Positions 1 to 8,669 of a stretch of DNA of 59,405 nt are shown here, in pieces. Every line of letters starts with the position of its first letter. The stretch's first letter is position 1. Made by a program: the position numbers and the translations under genes. This DNA is from Candidatus Omnitrophota bacterium (GTDB lineage: Bacteria; Omnitrophota; Gorgyraeia; Pluralincolimonadales; Pluralincolimonadaceae). The notes under the pieces are model-generated. The model saw only the letters and a program-made list of their open reading frames with translations, was not told the origin of the DNA and did not search any database. The stretch is taken from contig JAUYOH010000140.1 of the NCBI GenBank assembly GCA_030695925.1, positions 1 through 59,405 on the forward strand, given 5' to 3'.

Positions 1-1
1 G

Positions 2-1690
2 GAATCCCTGCTTAACGCTTCTTTTGCGGGCGTCTCACCGCTTCCGGGTGATATCGCCTTCTTCTCGCAGTCGGGCGCGCTCTGCACCGCGATCCTTGAC
101 TGGGCGGTTAAAGAAAAGATCGGATTTTCAAAATTCATAAGCCTCGGCAATAAGGCCGACATATCGGAGACGACTCTCTTAAAGGCGCTCGGAGACGACC
201 CTGATACAAAAGTCATCCTGGGTTATATCGAAGACGTAAAGGACGGACAAGAATTTATGCGTCTTGCGAAAGAAGTTACAGCCAAGAAGCCCGTCATAAT
301 ATATAAGGCAGGCGGGACCAAGGCGGGGGCCCGCGCCGCCTCAAGCCATACCGGAAGCTTAGCCGGTTCAGAGGCGGCCTTCAACGCCGCTTTTGCCCAA
401 ACCGGAATAATCCGGGCCGCCACCATAGAGGACCTCTTTGATTATGCCGTTGCCTTTTCATATCAGAAACTGCCAAAGGGCGATAAGTTGGCGATAATCA
501 CAAACGCCGGCGGACCGGGTATCATAGCTATCGACGCGGTCGAGCGGTCGCAGTTCGCCAAAGTAGCGCAGTTCAGCAAAGAGACCATTGATTACCTGAA
601 AAGTTCGCTGCCTCGCAACGCGGCGCTTAATAATCCCGTTGACGTGATCGGAGACGCGGACGAGGTCAGGTATAAAATAGCAATAAATGCCGTCCTTAAG
701 GATCCCAATGTAGACGGCGCGATTGTCATCCTGACTCCGCAGAGTAACAGCAAGATAAAGGAGACCGCCGAATGCCTGGCGCAGGCCCCTCACGATAAAC
801 CGGTATTTACGAGTTTTATAGGCGGAAAACTTGTCGAGAAGGGATTGACCGTGCTTCAGGAGAACGGGATTCCTAACTACCGTTTTCCGGAGCGCGCCAT
901 ATCATCGTTTAACGTGATGGTCAAATATAAGAATATACGGGAGACCCCCAGGGAGGCGGTTAAGACTTTCAAAGTCGACAAAGAAAAAGTTAAGAATATA
1001 ATCGACGAAGCCGTAAGGACAGGGCAGAAGGAGATCCCCGAATATTTAGCTCGCGACATTATAGAGAGTTACGGTTTTAGGTTGCCGAAGAGTGTTCTGG
1101 CCAAAGACGCCAATGAAGCGGTTGCTGCCGCCCAGAAGGCCGGCTATCCGGTCGTTATGAAGATCGCCTCGCCGGACATTCTCCACAAGTCCGACGTCGG
1201 CGGCGTCAAAGTGGACCTAAAGAGCGCAAAAGAAGTCGAAGGCGCTTTCAATGAGATGGTCCAGAAGGCAAAGAAGGCCGTGCCGAACGCAAATGTGCTC
1301 GGCGTCCTTATCCAGGAGATGGTCGCGGGCGGCAAGGAAGTCATCTTGGGAATGACAAGGGACGCGCAGTTCGGGCCGATGCTTATGTTCGGATTAGGCG
1401 GTATCTATGTCGAGGTATTAAAGGATGTCTCTTTCAGGATAGCGCCTATCACATCCCGCGAAGCAAGCGAGATGATAGACGGGATACGCTCTGTCGCTTT
1501 GCTTAAGGGAGCCCGCGGTGAAAAACCCGCGGATATAGAATCCATAAAGGATTCACTCTTGAGGCTTTCCCAGATGGTCACGGAATTCCCGATGATCAGG
1601 GAATTGGACATAAATCCCTTAAAGGTTTTTTCAGTCGATCAAGGCGGTTCTGTCGCGATCGACGCCAGAATAAGCATAGATATAAAATGA
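2..1690 (+). CDS. Acetyl/acyl-CoA synthetase (ADP-forming), alpha-beta fusion, 5' truncated by window edge
   Basis: The reading frame is open from base 2, so the start lies outside the window. The first visible residues (ESLLNASFAG) belong to the end of the CoA-binding region. A succinyl-CoA-synthetase-like ligase domain follows, with the SHTGSLAG loop that carries the phospho-histidine in this family. The C-terminal third is an ATP-grasp domain (VVMKIASPDILHKSDVGG, then the ELDINPL end). This order matches fused ADP-forming acetyl-CoA synthetases, which interconvert acyl-CoA + ADP + Pi with acid + CoA + ATP. The stop overlaps the gcvT start as ATGA, suggesting translational coupling. Acetate versus another acid as substrate cannot be decided from sequence. 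Confidence 0.9.
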   Translation, partial: ESLLNASFAGVSPLPGDIAFFSQSGALCTAILDWAVKEKIGFSKFISLGNKADISETTLLKALGDDPDTKVILGYIEDVKDGQEFMRLAKEVTAKKPVIIYKAGGTKAGARAASSHTGSLAGSEAAFNAAFAQTGIIRAATIEDLFDYAVAFSYQKLPKGDKLAIITNAGGPGIIAIDAVERSQFAKVAQFSKETIDYLKSSLPRNAALNNPVDVIGDADEVRYKIAINAVLKDPNVDGAIVILTPQSNSKIKETAECLAQAPHDKPVFTSFIGGKLVEKGLTVLQENGIPNYRFPERAISSFNVMVKYKNIRETPREAVKTFKVDKEKVKNIIDEAVRTGQKEIPEYLARDIIESYGFRLPKSVLAKDANEAVAAAQKAGYPVVMKIASPDILHKSDVGGVKVDLKSAKEVEGAFNEMVQKAKKAVPNANVLGVLIQEMVAGGKEVILGMTRDAQFGPMLMFGLGGIYVEVLKDVSFRIAPITSREASEMIDGIRSVALLKGARGEKPADIESIKDSLLRLSQMVTEFPMIRELDINPLKVFSVDQGGSVAIDARISIDIK

Positions 1691-2823
1691 CCGATACCGA
1701 AGACAAAAAGACCCCCCTCTATGAGGCCCACAGGAGTCTGAATGCCAAGATAGTACCTTTCCACGGCTGGCTTCTGCCCATCCAATATACGAGTATAATA
1801 GAGGAGCATAACACCACACGGACAAAGGCCGGGCTCTTCGATATCTCCCACCTCGGAAAGGTCGAGGTCACGGGCAAGGGAGCGTTTGAATTCCTGCAGT
1901 TACTCTTTACCAACGACGTAAGCAAAGCCGATTCCCGGAAGATAGTCTATTCACCGTTGTGCAACAAAGACGGCGGTATCTTAGACGATATCTTTATCTA
2001 TAATCTGAGCAAGGACAGGTATGTCCTTATCGTCAATGCCGCGACGTTCGAGAAGGACCTCGCGTGGTTTAAGGCAAATAATCCCCTCACCTCAATCCTC
2101 TCCCCAGAGGGGAGAGGGAAGGGTGAGGGGGTAGTAATTAAGGACATAAATGATTCTTACGGAGGCATCGCCGTCCAGGGGCCGGCCTCAGCCGGGATCC
2201 TGCAAAATATCTGCGAGGCGGATTTAAAGACATTAAAACGCCGCAGATTCTGCGAGACGAAGGTTGGCGGATTTCCCTGTCTCTTATCGAGGAGCGGATA
2301 TACCGGAGAGGACGGATTTGAGCTTTTTGTGGCGTCGGAGGACACCGAAAAAGTCTGGAATGATTTAATAGATATCGGAAAGACTTACGGCCTTGTTCCC
2401 GCCGGGTTGGGAGCGAGAGATACTTTAAGGCTTGAAGCCGGTTGTCCGCTCTATGGTATTGACATGGACGAATCGAAGACACCGCTTGAAGGAGGATTAG
2501 AGAGAACAGTCGATTTTAATAAAAATTTCATAGGCAGAGAAGCGATCTTGAATAAAAAAGCGCAAGGCGTAAAGGAGATCTTAGTCGGGTTTAAGATGCG
2601 GGAGAGGGCTATCCCCCGGACCGGATATCAGATAGAAAAAGCGGATAAAAAAATAGGTATCGTGACAAGCGGGACGTATTCGCCTACGCTTAAAGAGAAC
2701 ATAGGTTTTGGTTATGTGACGCCGGAGAATTCCGCAACAGGAAAAGAATTTGATATAGTGGTACACGCGGAGAAAAAAAGAGCCGAAGTCGTCGAAGTGC
2801 CATTTTACAGGAGGAAGAGATAA
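1687..2823 (+). CDS. gcvT: Aminomethyltransferase, glycine cleavage T protein
   Basis: 378 residues. T protein transfers the methylene group from the aminomethyl-lipoyl arm of GcvH to tetrahydrofolate and releases ammonia. The N-terminal folate-binding fold is clear (FDISHLGKVEVTGKGA), as are the GARDTLRLEAG motif and the downstream PLEGGLE stretch. The start ATG overlaps the stop of the preceding gene, and the TAA overlaps the ATG of gcvH. An oddity at residues about 133-149: a GC-rich palindromic repeat is inserted in frame and translated as LTSILSPEGRGKGEG, between the normal ends of neighbouring secondary structures. The reading frame is intact on both sides, so the protein is probably functional. 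Confidence 0.95.
   Translation: MTDTEDKKTPLYEAHRSLNAKIVPFHGWLLPIQYTSIIEEHNTTRTKAGLFDISHLGKVEVTGKGAFEFLQLLFTNDVSKADSRKIVYSPLCNKDGGILDDIFIYNLSKDRYVLIVNAATFEKDLAWFKANNPLTSILSPEGRGKGEGVVIKDINDSYGGIAVQGPASAGILQNICEADLKTLKRRRFCETKVGGFPCLLSRSGYTGEDGFELFVASEDTEKVWNDLIDIGKTYGLVPAGLGARDTLRLEAGCPLYGIDMDESKTPLEGGLERTVDFNKNFIGREAILNKKAQGVKEILVGFKMRERAIPRTGYQIEKADKKIGIVTSGTYSPTLKENIGFGYVTPENSATGKEFDIVVHAEKKRAEVVEVPFYRRKR
2083..2130. repeat. GC-rich palindromic element, in-frame copy 1 (inside gcvT)
   Basis: CCCCTCAC at 2083-2090 pairs with GTGAGGGG at 2123-2130. An inner arm CCTCTCCCC pairs with the GGGGAGAGG that follows the AGA turn. The element shares its arms with copies at 6147, 16073, 32860 and 47651. 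It is read through in the gcvT frame without a stop. Confidence 0.9.
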
Positions 2824-3212
2824 TGTATGATCTCGAGAAGATGCGTTTTACCAAGACACATGAATGGTTAAGGGTCGAGGGTAATATCGGCTACGTCGGC
2901 ATAACGGACCATGCGCAAAAGGAGATAACCGACGTGGTATTCGTCGAGTTGCCCAACTTAGGGATGGAATTCTCTAAGGCAGATGAGGCCGCGGTAGTGG
3001 AATCAGTGAAGGCCGCGTTCTCCATATGCGCCCCGGTATCGGGCAAAGTCGTTAAGGCAAACAGCGATGTAGCGAAAGATCCATCAATAGTCAATAAATC
3101 TCCGTATGAGGAGGGATGGTTTTACGCGCTGGAGATCAAGGATAAATCCGAGGTCGATTCGCTTATGACCTATAAAGATTATGAGGAATTTATAAAGACC
3201 GGAGCGCACTGA
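2823..3212 (+). CDS. gcvH: Glycine cleavage system H protein
   Basis: 129 residues, the normal length. H protein shuttles the aminomethyl intermediate on a lipoyl-lysine between the P, T and L proteins. The lipoylation motif ESVKA places the modified lysine at about residue 63, and the GYVGITDHAQKEITDVVFVELP core is typical. It starts on the ATG that overlaps the gcvT stop (TAATG). It lies between gcvT and the two P-protein genes, and a lipoyl-attachment gene follows in the same run. Confidence 0.97.
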   Translation: MYDLEKMRFTKTHEWLRVEGNIGYVGITDHAQKEITDVVFVELPNLGMEFSKADEAAVVESVKAAFSICAPVSGKVVKANSDVAKDPSIVNKSPYEEGWFYALEIKDKSEVDSLMTYKDYEEFIKTGAH

Positions 3213-3213
3213 T

Positions 3214-4548
3214 TTGAATTACTCGCCGCATACTCAAAAAGATAAAAAACAGATGCTGGATGCTATCGGTGTCGCGTCTGTCGAGGACCTGCTTAAAGCG
3301 ATACCGCGGCAGTTCCGCCTCCAGAAATTAGACCTGCCGGAAGGGATATCCGAATTGGAATTAAAGGCGCTTCTTTCGGAGAAGGCGGCCAGGAACCGCT
3401 CGACGCATGAGCTTACTTCATTTCTGGGCGCGGGGGCATACGAACATTATATACCGCAAGTCGTGGAGGCGGTCATCTCGCGGGGCGAGTTCCTGACGGC
3501 CTATACGCCTTATCAGGCGGAAGCCAGTCAGGGGACGCTTCAGGCGATATATGAATATCAGAGTTTGATATGCGAATTGACCGGTATGGACGTGGCGAAC
3601 GCGTCTATGTATGACGGCGCATCCGCATTGGCAGAGGCGGTCCTACTTTCTGTCAGAGAAACGGGAAGGAAACGCCTCATATTCTCAAGTTCTTTACATC
3701 CCGAATACAAACAAGTCATCAAGACCTACCTTGAGGGATACAAGGTCGAATCAGTCGAGATCCCGCATCGCGAGGGCTTGTTCGATGAGGACGAATTGAG
3801 GAGGCAGGTAAACGAGGATACCGCCTGTGTCATCGTGCAGAATCCGAACTTCTTCGGTTTCATAGAAAATGCGGAGAAGATAGAAGCCGTCTGCCATAGC
3901 CGCGGCGCATTATTAATAGCCTGTGTTAATCCGATCTCTCTGGGGATATTGAGATCGCCGGGAGAATACAATGCCGATATCGCGGTCGGCGAAGGCCAGC
4001 CGCTGGGGATCCCGTTGAATTACGGCGGGCCGTATCTGGGGTTCTTCGCGGTCAAAGAAAAACATATGCGCAAGATGCCGGGCAGGATAGCCGGGATGAC
4101 TAAAGATATAGAAGGCAAACGCGGTTACGTCTTAACGATGCAGGCGCGTGAACAACATATACGCCGGGAGAAGGCAACCTCGAATATCTGCACCAACGAA
4201 GGCCTTATGGCGCTTGCGGCGTGCGTTTATTTGTCTCTTCTCGGGAAAGAGGGGATAAAAGAGGTGGCGCGTCAGAACGTATTTAAGAGCCATTACTTGA
4301 AGGACGGCATCTTAAAGTTGAGCGGTTACGAGCTGATGTACCACCGGCCGTTCTTTAACGAATTCATAGTCAGATGCGGTAAGGATCCCGACAAGATAAT
4401 CAGTGAACTCCTCAAGCACGGGATCATAGGGGGGCTTCCTCTGGGGAGATTTTATCCCGATATGAAAAACTGTATGTTGATATGCGCGACTGAGACCAAG
4501 ACGAAAGAGGACCTCGATAAGTTCATAGACCTTTTGGGTAAACATTAA
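3214..4548 (+). CDS. gcvPA: Glycine dehydrogenase (decarboxylating) subunit 1
   Basis: 444 residues, the usual size of the N-terminal subunit of split P protein. Together with GcvPB it decarboxylates glycine on PLP and loads the aminomethyl group on GcvH. Visible family signatures include ELTSFLGAGAYEHYIP, LTAYTPYQAEASQGTLQ and the C-terminal GGLPLGRFYP. The start is TTG at 3214, one base after the gcvH stop. No ATG fits, because the conserved N-terminus begins within a few residues of this TTG. The split PA/PB form is common in Firmicutes, Thermotogae, archaea and many uncultured phyla. Confidence 0.95.
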   Translation: MNYSPHTQKDKKQMLDAIGVASVEDLLKAIPRQFRLQKLDLPEGISELELKALLSEKAARNRSTHELTSFLGAGAYEHYIPQVVEAVISRGEFLTAYTPYQAEASQGTLQAIYEYQSLICELTGMDVANASMYDGASALAEAVLLSVRETGRKRLIFSSSLHPEYKQVIKTYLEGYKVESVEIPHREGLFDEDELRRQVNEDTACVIVQNPNFFGFIENAEKIEAVCHSRGALLIACVNPISLGILRSPGEYNADIAVGEGQPLGIPLNYGGPYLGFFAVKEKHMRKMPGRIAGMTKDIEGKRGYVLTMQAREQHIRREKATSNICTNEGLMALAACVYLSLLGKEGIKEVARQNVFKSHYLKDGILKLSGYELMYHRPFFNEFIVRCGKDPDKIISELLKHGIIGGLPLGRFYPDMKNCMLICATETKTKEDLDKFIDLLGKH

Positions 4549-6003
4549 ATGGAAAAACTTATATTTGAGATGAGTTCTGCCGGAAGAAAAGGATATTCGC
4601 TTCCGAAATTAGATGTGCCCGAGGCCGATCTCAAATCTCTTATCCCGCCCGAATTATCGCGGAAGTCCGAGGCGGAACTTGTTGAGATAAGCGAGTTAGA
4701 TTGCGTGCGCCATTTCACACGCCTCTCGCAGCTTAATTATTCGGTAGATACGACTTTTTATCCCTTGGGCTCCTGCACGATGAAATATAATCCGAAGATA
4801 AACGAAAAATTAGCCGGTTTGGATGGCTTTGCCACGCTTCATCCATATCAGCCCGATAGTAGCACTCAAGGGACGCTGGAGATATTGTATGAAACCGAGC
4901 AGGCGCTCTCGCAGATCTGCGGGATGGACGGTTTTACCCTGCAGCCGGCTGCGGGCGCGCACGGCGAATTAACCGGTATGCTGATTGTCAGGGCATACCA
5001 TACATCAAAGGGAAATCCGCGCAAGAAAGTCATTATTCCCGACTCAGCCCACGGCACAAATCCGGCAAGCGCGGCCCTGTGCGGATACGAGGTCATTACG
5101 GTTAAATCCGATAAGGCGGGATGCGTCGACTTGGAGGCGCTTAAAGGCCTTGTGGATGAGGAAGTCGCGGTCCTCATGCTTACTAATCCGAACACGCTCG
5201 GGCTTTTTGAGAAGAATGTCAAGGAGATAGCGGATATAATCCATAAAGCGGGCGCCCTTTTATATCTGGACGGCGCGAATTTAAACGCCCTCTTGGGTAT
5301 CGCGAGGCCCGGTGATATGGGATTTGATATCGTGCACGTAAATTTACATAAGACATTCTCGACTCCTCACGGCGGAGGCGGGCCCGGGTCAGGTCCGGTA
5401 GGAGTAAAAGGCCATTTATTGGATTATTTGCCGGTGCCTCGGATAAGACAGAAGAGGAATAAACTAACCTTGGATTACGATTCCAAGAAGACGGTCGGCA
5501 AGGTGCGCGCGTTTTACGGTAATATAGGAGTAATCATCAGGGCCTATTGCTATATTAAATCTCTGGGCGGGGCCGGCCTTAAAGATGTCGCTTTTGAGGC
5601 GATCTTAAATGCCAATTATTTAAGGGCGAGATTAAAGGCCTATTATCAGCCCGCTGTTGACGACGAGTTCTGTATGCATGAATGTGTATTTACCGGCAAG
5701 GACAAGAAGGAGCTTGGAGTCAAGACGCTCGATATAGCCAAACGGCTATTGGATTACGGTTTCTACGCGCCGACGATATATTTCCCACTGACAATAGAAG
5801 AGGCGATCATGATCGAGCCTACAGAGACCGAATCAAAAGAGACCCTCGATGCCTTTATCGACGCTATGGCAAAGATCGCCCAAGAGGCGAAGACGAACCC
5901 CGCTTTATTGACGGAAGCCCCGCATACGACACCTGTCAGGAGGCTCGACGAGGTCTTAGCGGCGAGGGAATTGAATTTAAGATGGAAAAGATCTGGCGCC
6001 TGA
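4549..6003 (+). CDS. gcvPB: Glycine dehydrogenase (decarboxylating) subunit 2
   Basis: 484 residues. This is the PLP-carrying half of the split P protein: the [16 protein letters not shown] motif gives the Schiff-base lysine at residue 268, followed by the glycine-rich loop. [20 protein letters not shown] near residue 70 and the [14 protein letters not shown]-terminus are also typical. The ATG abuts the gcvPA stop with no gap. The 3' end overlaps the next gene by 22 bases. Confidence 0.97.
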   Translation: MEKLIFEMSSAGRKGYSLPKLDVPEADLKSLIPPELSRKSEAELVEISELDCVRHFTRLSQLNYSVDTTFYPLGSCTMKYNPKINEKLAGLDGFATLHPYQPDSSTQGTLEILYETEQALSQICGMDGFTLQPAAGAHGELTGMLIVRAYHTSKGNPRKKVIIPDSAHGTNPASAALCGYEVITVKSDKAGCVDLEALKGLVDEEVAVLMLTNPNTLGLFEKNVKEIADIIHKAGALLYLDGANLNALLGIARPGDMGFDIVHVNLHKTFSTPHGGGGPGSGPVGVKGHLLDYLPVPRIRQKRNKLTLDYDSKKTVGKVRAFYGNIGVIIRAYCYIKSLGGAGLKDVAFEAILNANYLRARLKAYYQPAVDDEFCMHECVFTGKDKKELGVKTLDIAKRLLDYGFYAPTIYFPLTIEEAIMIEPTETESKETLDAFIDAMAKIAQEAKTNPALLTEAPHTTPVRRLDEVLAARELNLRWKRSGA

Positions 6004-6710
6004 TCGTAGACGGAGCGCTGGATCCATACCTGAATATGGCCATAGATGAAGCGATCATGCTTCGACAGGCCCACGCAGGCTCCCAGCCGACGCTTCGGAT
6101 TTATAGATGGCTTTATCCCTGCGTATCGGTAGGGCGATTTCAGAAGCCCCTCACCCTTACCCTCTCCCCTAAGGGGAGAGGGGAGGGCGAGGGGGACAAT
6201 AACCTTCCTGTTGTAAAGCGCCCGACTGGCGGCGGGGCGGTCATACATAACGAGTTTAGTTTTACCTATTCCGTAATTTATCGCGAAGATTCAGGCATTA
6301 TCCCAAGAGGCGTCTCGAATTCTTACAGGGAGATCCATGCCGGCGTCTTAGAGGGACTTAAGGGTCTGGGCATAGAAGCAAATTTTTATTTAAACGAGAA
6401 AAAGAATCCAAAGTCGCCTGTGGGTGGCGGATGTTTCATATCACCCGTTGAGTTTGACGTGATGTGCGGCGGCAGAAAGATAGCCGGGGCGGCGCAGAGG
6501 CGCAAATTCGGCGTCGTGCTGCATCAGGGGGAAGTCAGTTTAGGGCTTGACGTTTGGTCGAAATGGTCGTATAATAATTTCCTAATCGCGTTCACCAGCG
6601 GCCTCTCGAGACATTTAAAAGCGGAATTCCTCAAAGGCCAAATTTCAGATATGGAAATAAGTTTAGCCGAAGAATTAATTGCGGCACATATAGAGGAGGT
6701 GAATAGATGA
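5982..6710 (+). CDS. LipM-like octanoyltransferase / lipoate-protein ligase A family protein
   Basis: 242 residues from the ATG at 5982, inside the gcvPB 3' end. The frame is open further upstream, but that stretch is gcvPB read in another frame. The BPL/LplA/LipB fold is shown by the N-terminal [25 protein letters not shown] and [14 protein letters not shown]. The GGGCFISP cysteine sits where LipM octanoyltransferases have their catalytic cysteine. This favours octanoyl transfer from ACP over ATP-dependent lipoate ligation, although LplA cannot be excluded. The expected substrate is the neighbouring GcvH. Residues about 56-72 are encoded by an in-frame palindromic repeat that replaces the normal segment between GRFQ and PVVKRPTGG. 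Confidence 0.8.
   Translation: MEKIWRLIVDGALDPYLNMAIDEAIMLRQAHAGSQPTLRIYRWLYPCVSVGRFQKPLTLTLSPKGRGEGEGDNNLPVVKRPTGGGAVIHNEFSFTYSVIYREDSGIIPRGVSNSYREIHAGVLEGLKGLGIEANFYLNEKKNPKSPVGGGCFISPVEFDVMCGGRKIAGAAQRRKFGVVLHQGEVSLGLDVWSKWSYNNFLIAFTSGLSRHLKAEFLKGQISDMEISLAEELIAAHIEEVNR
6147..6194. repeat. GC-rich palindromic element, in-frame copy 2 (inside the lipM-like gene)
   Basis: CCCCTCACCC at the left end mirrors GGGCGAGGGG at the right end. The inner arms CCTCTCCCC and GGGGAGAGG flank TAA on the DNA, which is out of frame and so is not read as a stop. It is translated as [17 protein letters not shown]. Arms match the gcvT copy. Confidence 0.9.
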
Positions 6711-6895
6711 AGGTAAAAGTAGACCCGAATCTTTGTACCGGTTGCGAACTTTGCGTAAATATATGCCCGGACGTCTTCGAGATGAAGGGAGATGTCGCCA
6801 GCGCGAAAGTAAGCCCGGTTCCGAAATCAGCCGAAGAGACCTGCAGGGAAGCAAAGGACAGCTGCCCTGTGGAGGCGATTTCAATAGAGGAATGA
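6707..6895 (+). CDS. Ferredoxin, [4Fe-4S]
   Basis: 62 residues. C-x2-C-x2-C-x3-C-P (CTGCELCVNICP) binds one cubane cluster. Two further cysteines lie in CREAKDSCPVEAI; the second is followed by the usual CPVEAI end, and the other may form a disulfide as in single-cluster ferredoxins of thermophiles. ATGA overlap with the upstream gene and a GAGGAGGT Shine-Dalgarno indicate it is the last gene of the gcv run. It is a soluble low-potential electron carrier whose partner is not visible here. Confidence 0.93.
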   Translation: MKVKVDPNLCTGCELCVNICPDVFEMKGDVASAKVSPVPKSAEETCREAKDSCPVEAISIEE

Positions 6896-6922
6896 TTTGA
6901 AAAACCGAAAGGGGGTCAGGTA

Positions 6923-7294
6923 ATGAAGAAGGGGTTGTTTTTAGCAGTTGCGATAATTGTGGTTTGTTCCGTCGTAATTGGTTCTGCCCAAGCCGTGGAA
7001 CAGCAAGAACCGAACGCTTTCGTAAAGTTCTGGCGCGGCGTATTCCACTGGCCGGTAAACGCCACTAAAGATTCCGCCGAGGTAATAATAGATACAACCA
7101 AACAGGGTGTGGATACGATAGCGCAGGAAGGCAAGGATGTAGGCGGCGCATTGACCGGATCCGGCGATGCGGCGAAAGACCTAATTGTAAATCCCGTAAA
7201 AGGCACCGGTGAGACAATAAAGACAGGTGTCGTCGGCACGGCAGAAATGCCCGGCAAGGCTACGCAGGAGTCATGGCCCGCCGAAAAGAAATAA
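6923..7294 (+). CDS. Small exported protein of unknown function
   Basis: 123 residues. Not recognised. An N-terminal signal peptide is clear: MKKGLFLAVAIIVVCSVV followed by a probable cleavage after SAQA (about residue 23). The mature part has a WRGVFHWPVNATKD stretch and then a low-complexity, Gly/Thr/Lys-rich region with loosely repeated units (ATKDSAEV, TTKQGVD, SGDAAKD). No cysteines remain after cleavage. An AGGGGGTCAGGT Shine-Dalgarno region precedes the ATG, and a terminator follows 30 bases after the stop. It is probably transcribed with the ferredoxin or alone. Confidence 0.75.
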   Translation: MKKGLFLAVAIIVVCSVVIGSAQAVEQQEPNAFVKFWRGVFHWPVNATKDSAEVIIDTTKQGVDTIAQEGKDVGGALTGSGDAAKDLIVNPVKGTGETIKTGVVGTAEMPGKATQESWPAEKK

Positions 7295-7323
7295 AAGCAG
7301 CGCAAAAATATTCTCGATGAAAG

Positions 7324-7351
7324 CCCGGGACCCTCGAATTTCCCGGGTTTT
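7324..7351 (+). terminator. Rho-independent terminator after the gcv/exported-protein run
   Basis: CCCGGGA at 7324-7330 pairs perfectly with TCCCGGG at 7341-7347, with a 10-base loop, followed by TTTTAT. Confidence 0.8.
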
Positions 7352-7357
7352 ATCTCT

Positions 7358-7398
7358 AAATGCGGCTTCGCCGCATTTACCCTGAGCGTAGCGAAGGG
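7358..7398. repeat. Two adjacent small palindromes
   Basis: AAATGCGGC-TTC-GCCGCATTT (7358-7378) is a perfect 9-base hairpin. It is followed at once by the imperfect palindrome CCCTGAGCGTAGCGAAGGG (7380-7398). Both look like dispersed extragenic palindromes between the terminator and leuC. No second copy is in this window. Confidence 0.6.
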
Positions 7399-7414
7399 TC
7401 TAGGTTAATCAAAA

Positions 7415-8668
7415 ATGGGCAAGACGATATCCGAAAAAATATTATCCGAGCATTGCGGGAGAGATGTCAAGGCAGATGATTTTGTCATCTCTAAGGTAGA
7501 CCTTTGTCTCTTGCAGGATGGGACCGGCCCCTTGGCCGTAAGGCAACTGGAACTTCTCGGCATAAAGAAGGTCGTAAATCCGGCCAGTATAGCCGTATTT
7601 TTAGACCATGCGGCGCCCTGCCCGAGGAAAGAACTCGCGAATGACCACATCACCTTAAGGAATTTTGCCAAGAAGACCGGATGCTATTTATTTGAGGTAG
7701 GAGAAGGGGTCTGCCATCAGTTAATGAGCGAACTCTTTACTTCGCCGGGGGATGTCCTTATCGGCGCTGATTCACATACCTGTACCGGCGGGGCGCTCGG
7801 CGCTTTCGCCACAGGCATGGGTTCGACTGATGTGGCGGTGGCGATGGGGCTCGGCAAGACATGGCTGCGCATCCCGCGCACTTTTGGGATTTTGGTAAAC
7901 GGTAAATTTCCGGACGGGGTATACGCGAAGGATTTCATGCTATATTTGATAGGGACGCTTGGCGCCGAGGGCGCCACTTACAGGGCTCTTGAGTTTACCG
8001 GCGAAGCGATGGAGGCTCTTCCGATGTCGGAGCGGCTTGTTATCTCGAATATGGCGGTCGAGGCCGGTGCCAAGACCGGCATATTTCCGTCCGACAAGGC
8101 CACTAAGGCGTACCTCAAACAGCACGGGAGAGAAAACAGATTTAAGCAGGTAAAGTCGGACAAAGACGCTAAGTTTGAGAAGGAGATAAAGATCGAGGTG
8201 GATAAACTGGCGCCGATGGTCTCGCTTCCGCATATGGTAGATAATGTCAAGCCGGTGGATAAAGTAGGTAAAGTCAAGGTCAATCAGGTCTTTATCGGCT
8301 CCTGCACAAACGGCAGGATAGAGGATTTAAGAGTTGTGGCGGAGCTATGGAAAGGGCGCAAACGCAACCCCGATACGCGCGTCATAATAACGCCTGCCTC
8401 AAAGGATGTTTATATGAATGCCGCTAAAGAAGGGCTACTGGAGATATTTTTGGATTTCGACGCCATAATTACCAATCCCGGTTGCGGCGCCTGTGTCGGC
8501 GTGCACGGAGGAATTTTGGGAGACGGAGAAGTCTGCCTTTCTACCTCAAACAGGAATTTCTTAGGCAGGATGGGCAATCCGAAAGGGTTCGTTTATCTCT
8601 CCTCGCCGGCGACGGCCGCGGTCTCCGCGATAAAGGGCGAGATCGCCGACCCGAGGGAGTACTTTTAA
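7415..8668 (+). CDS. leuC: 3-isopropylmalate dehydratase / homoaconitase-type hydro-lyase, large subunit
   Basis: 417 residues, the short archaeal/bacterial LeuC2-HacA type. The Fe-S ligand motifs are visible: GADSHTCTGGALGAFATGMGSTD, then GSCTNGRIEDL, and NPGCGACVGVHGG near the C-terminus. With the small subunit it isomerises a 2-hydroxy acid through a dehydrated intermediate (isopropylmalate, homocitrate or citrate-like). leuD follows after one base, then a malate dehydrogenase rather than leuB, so leucine synthesis is not proven. No strong Shine-Dalgarno precedes the ATG. Confidence 0.88.
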   Translation: MGKTISEKILSEHCGRDVKADDFVISKVDLCLLQDGTGPLAVRQLELLGIKKVVNPASIAVFLDHAAPCPRKELANDHITLRNFAKKTGCYLFEVGEGVCHQLMSELFTSPGDVLIGADSHTCTGGALGAFATGMGSTDVAVAMGLGKTWLRIPRTFGILVNGKFPDGVYAKDFMLYLIGTLGAEGATYRALEFTGEAMEALPMSERLVISNMAVEAGAKTGIFPSDKATKAYLKQHGRENRFKQVKSDKDAKFEKEIKIEVDKLAPMVSLPHMVDNVKPVDKVGKVKVNQVFIGSCTNGRIEDLRVVAELWKGRKRNPDTRVIITPASKDVYMNAAKEGLLEIFLDFDAIITNPGCGACVGVHGGILGDGEVCLSTSNRNFLGRMGNPKGFVYLSSPATAAVSAIKGEIADPREYF

Positions 8669-8669
8669 G

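Noticed and set aside
5682-5981. 100-codon N-terminal extension of the lipM-like gene
   Set aside because: The extension is gcvPB read in another frame; the family N-terminus begins at ATG 5982.
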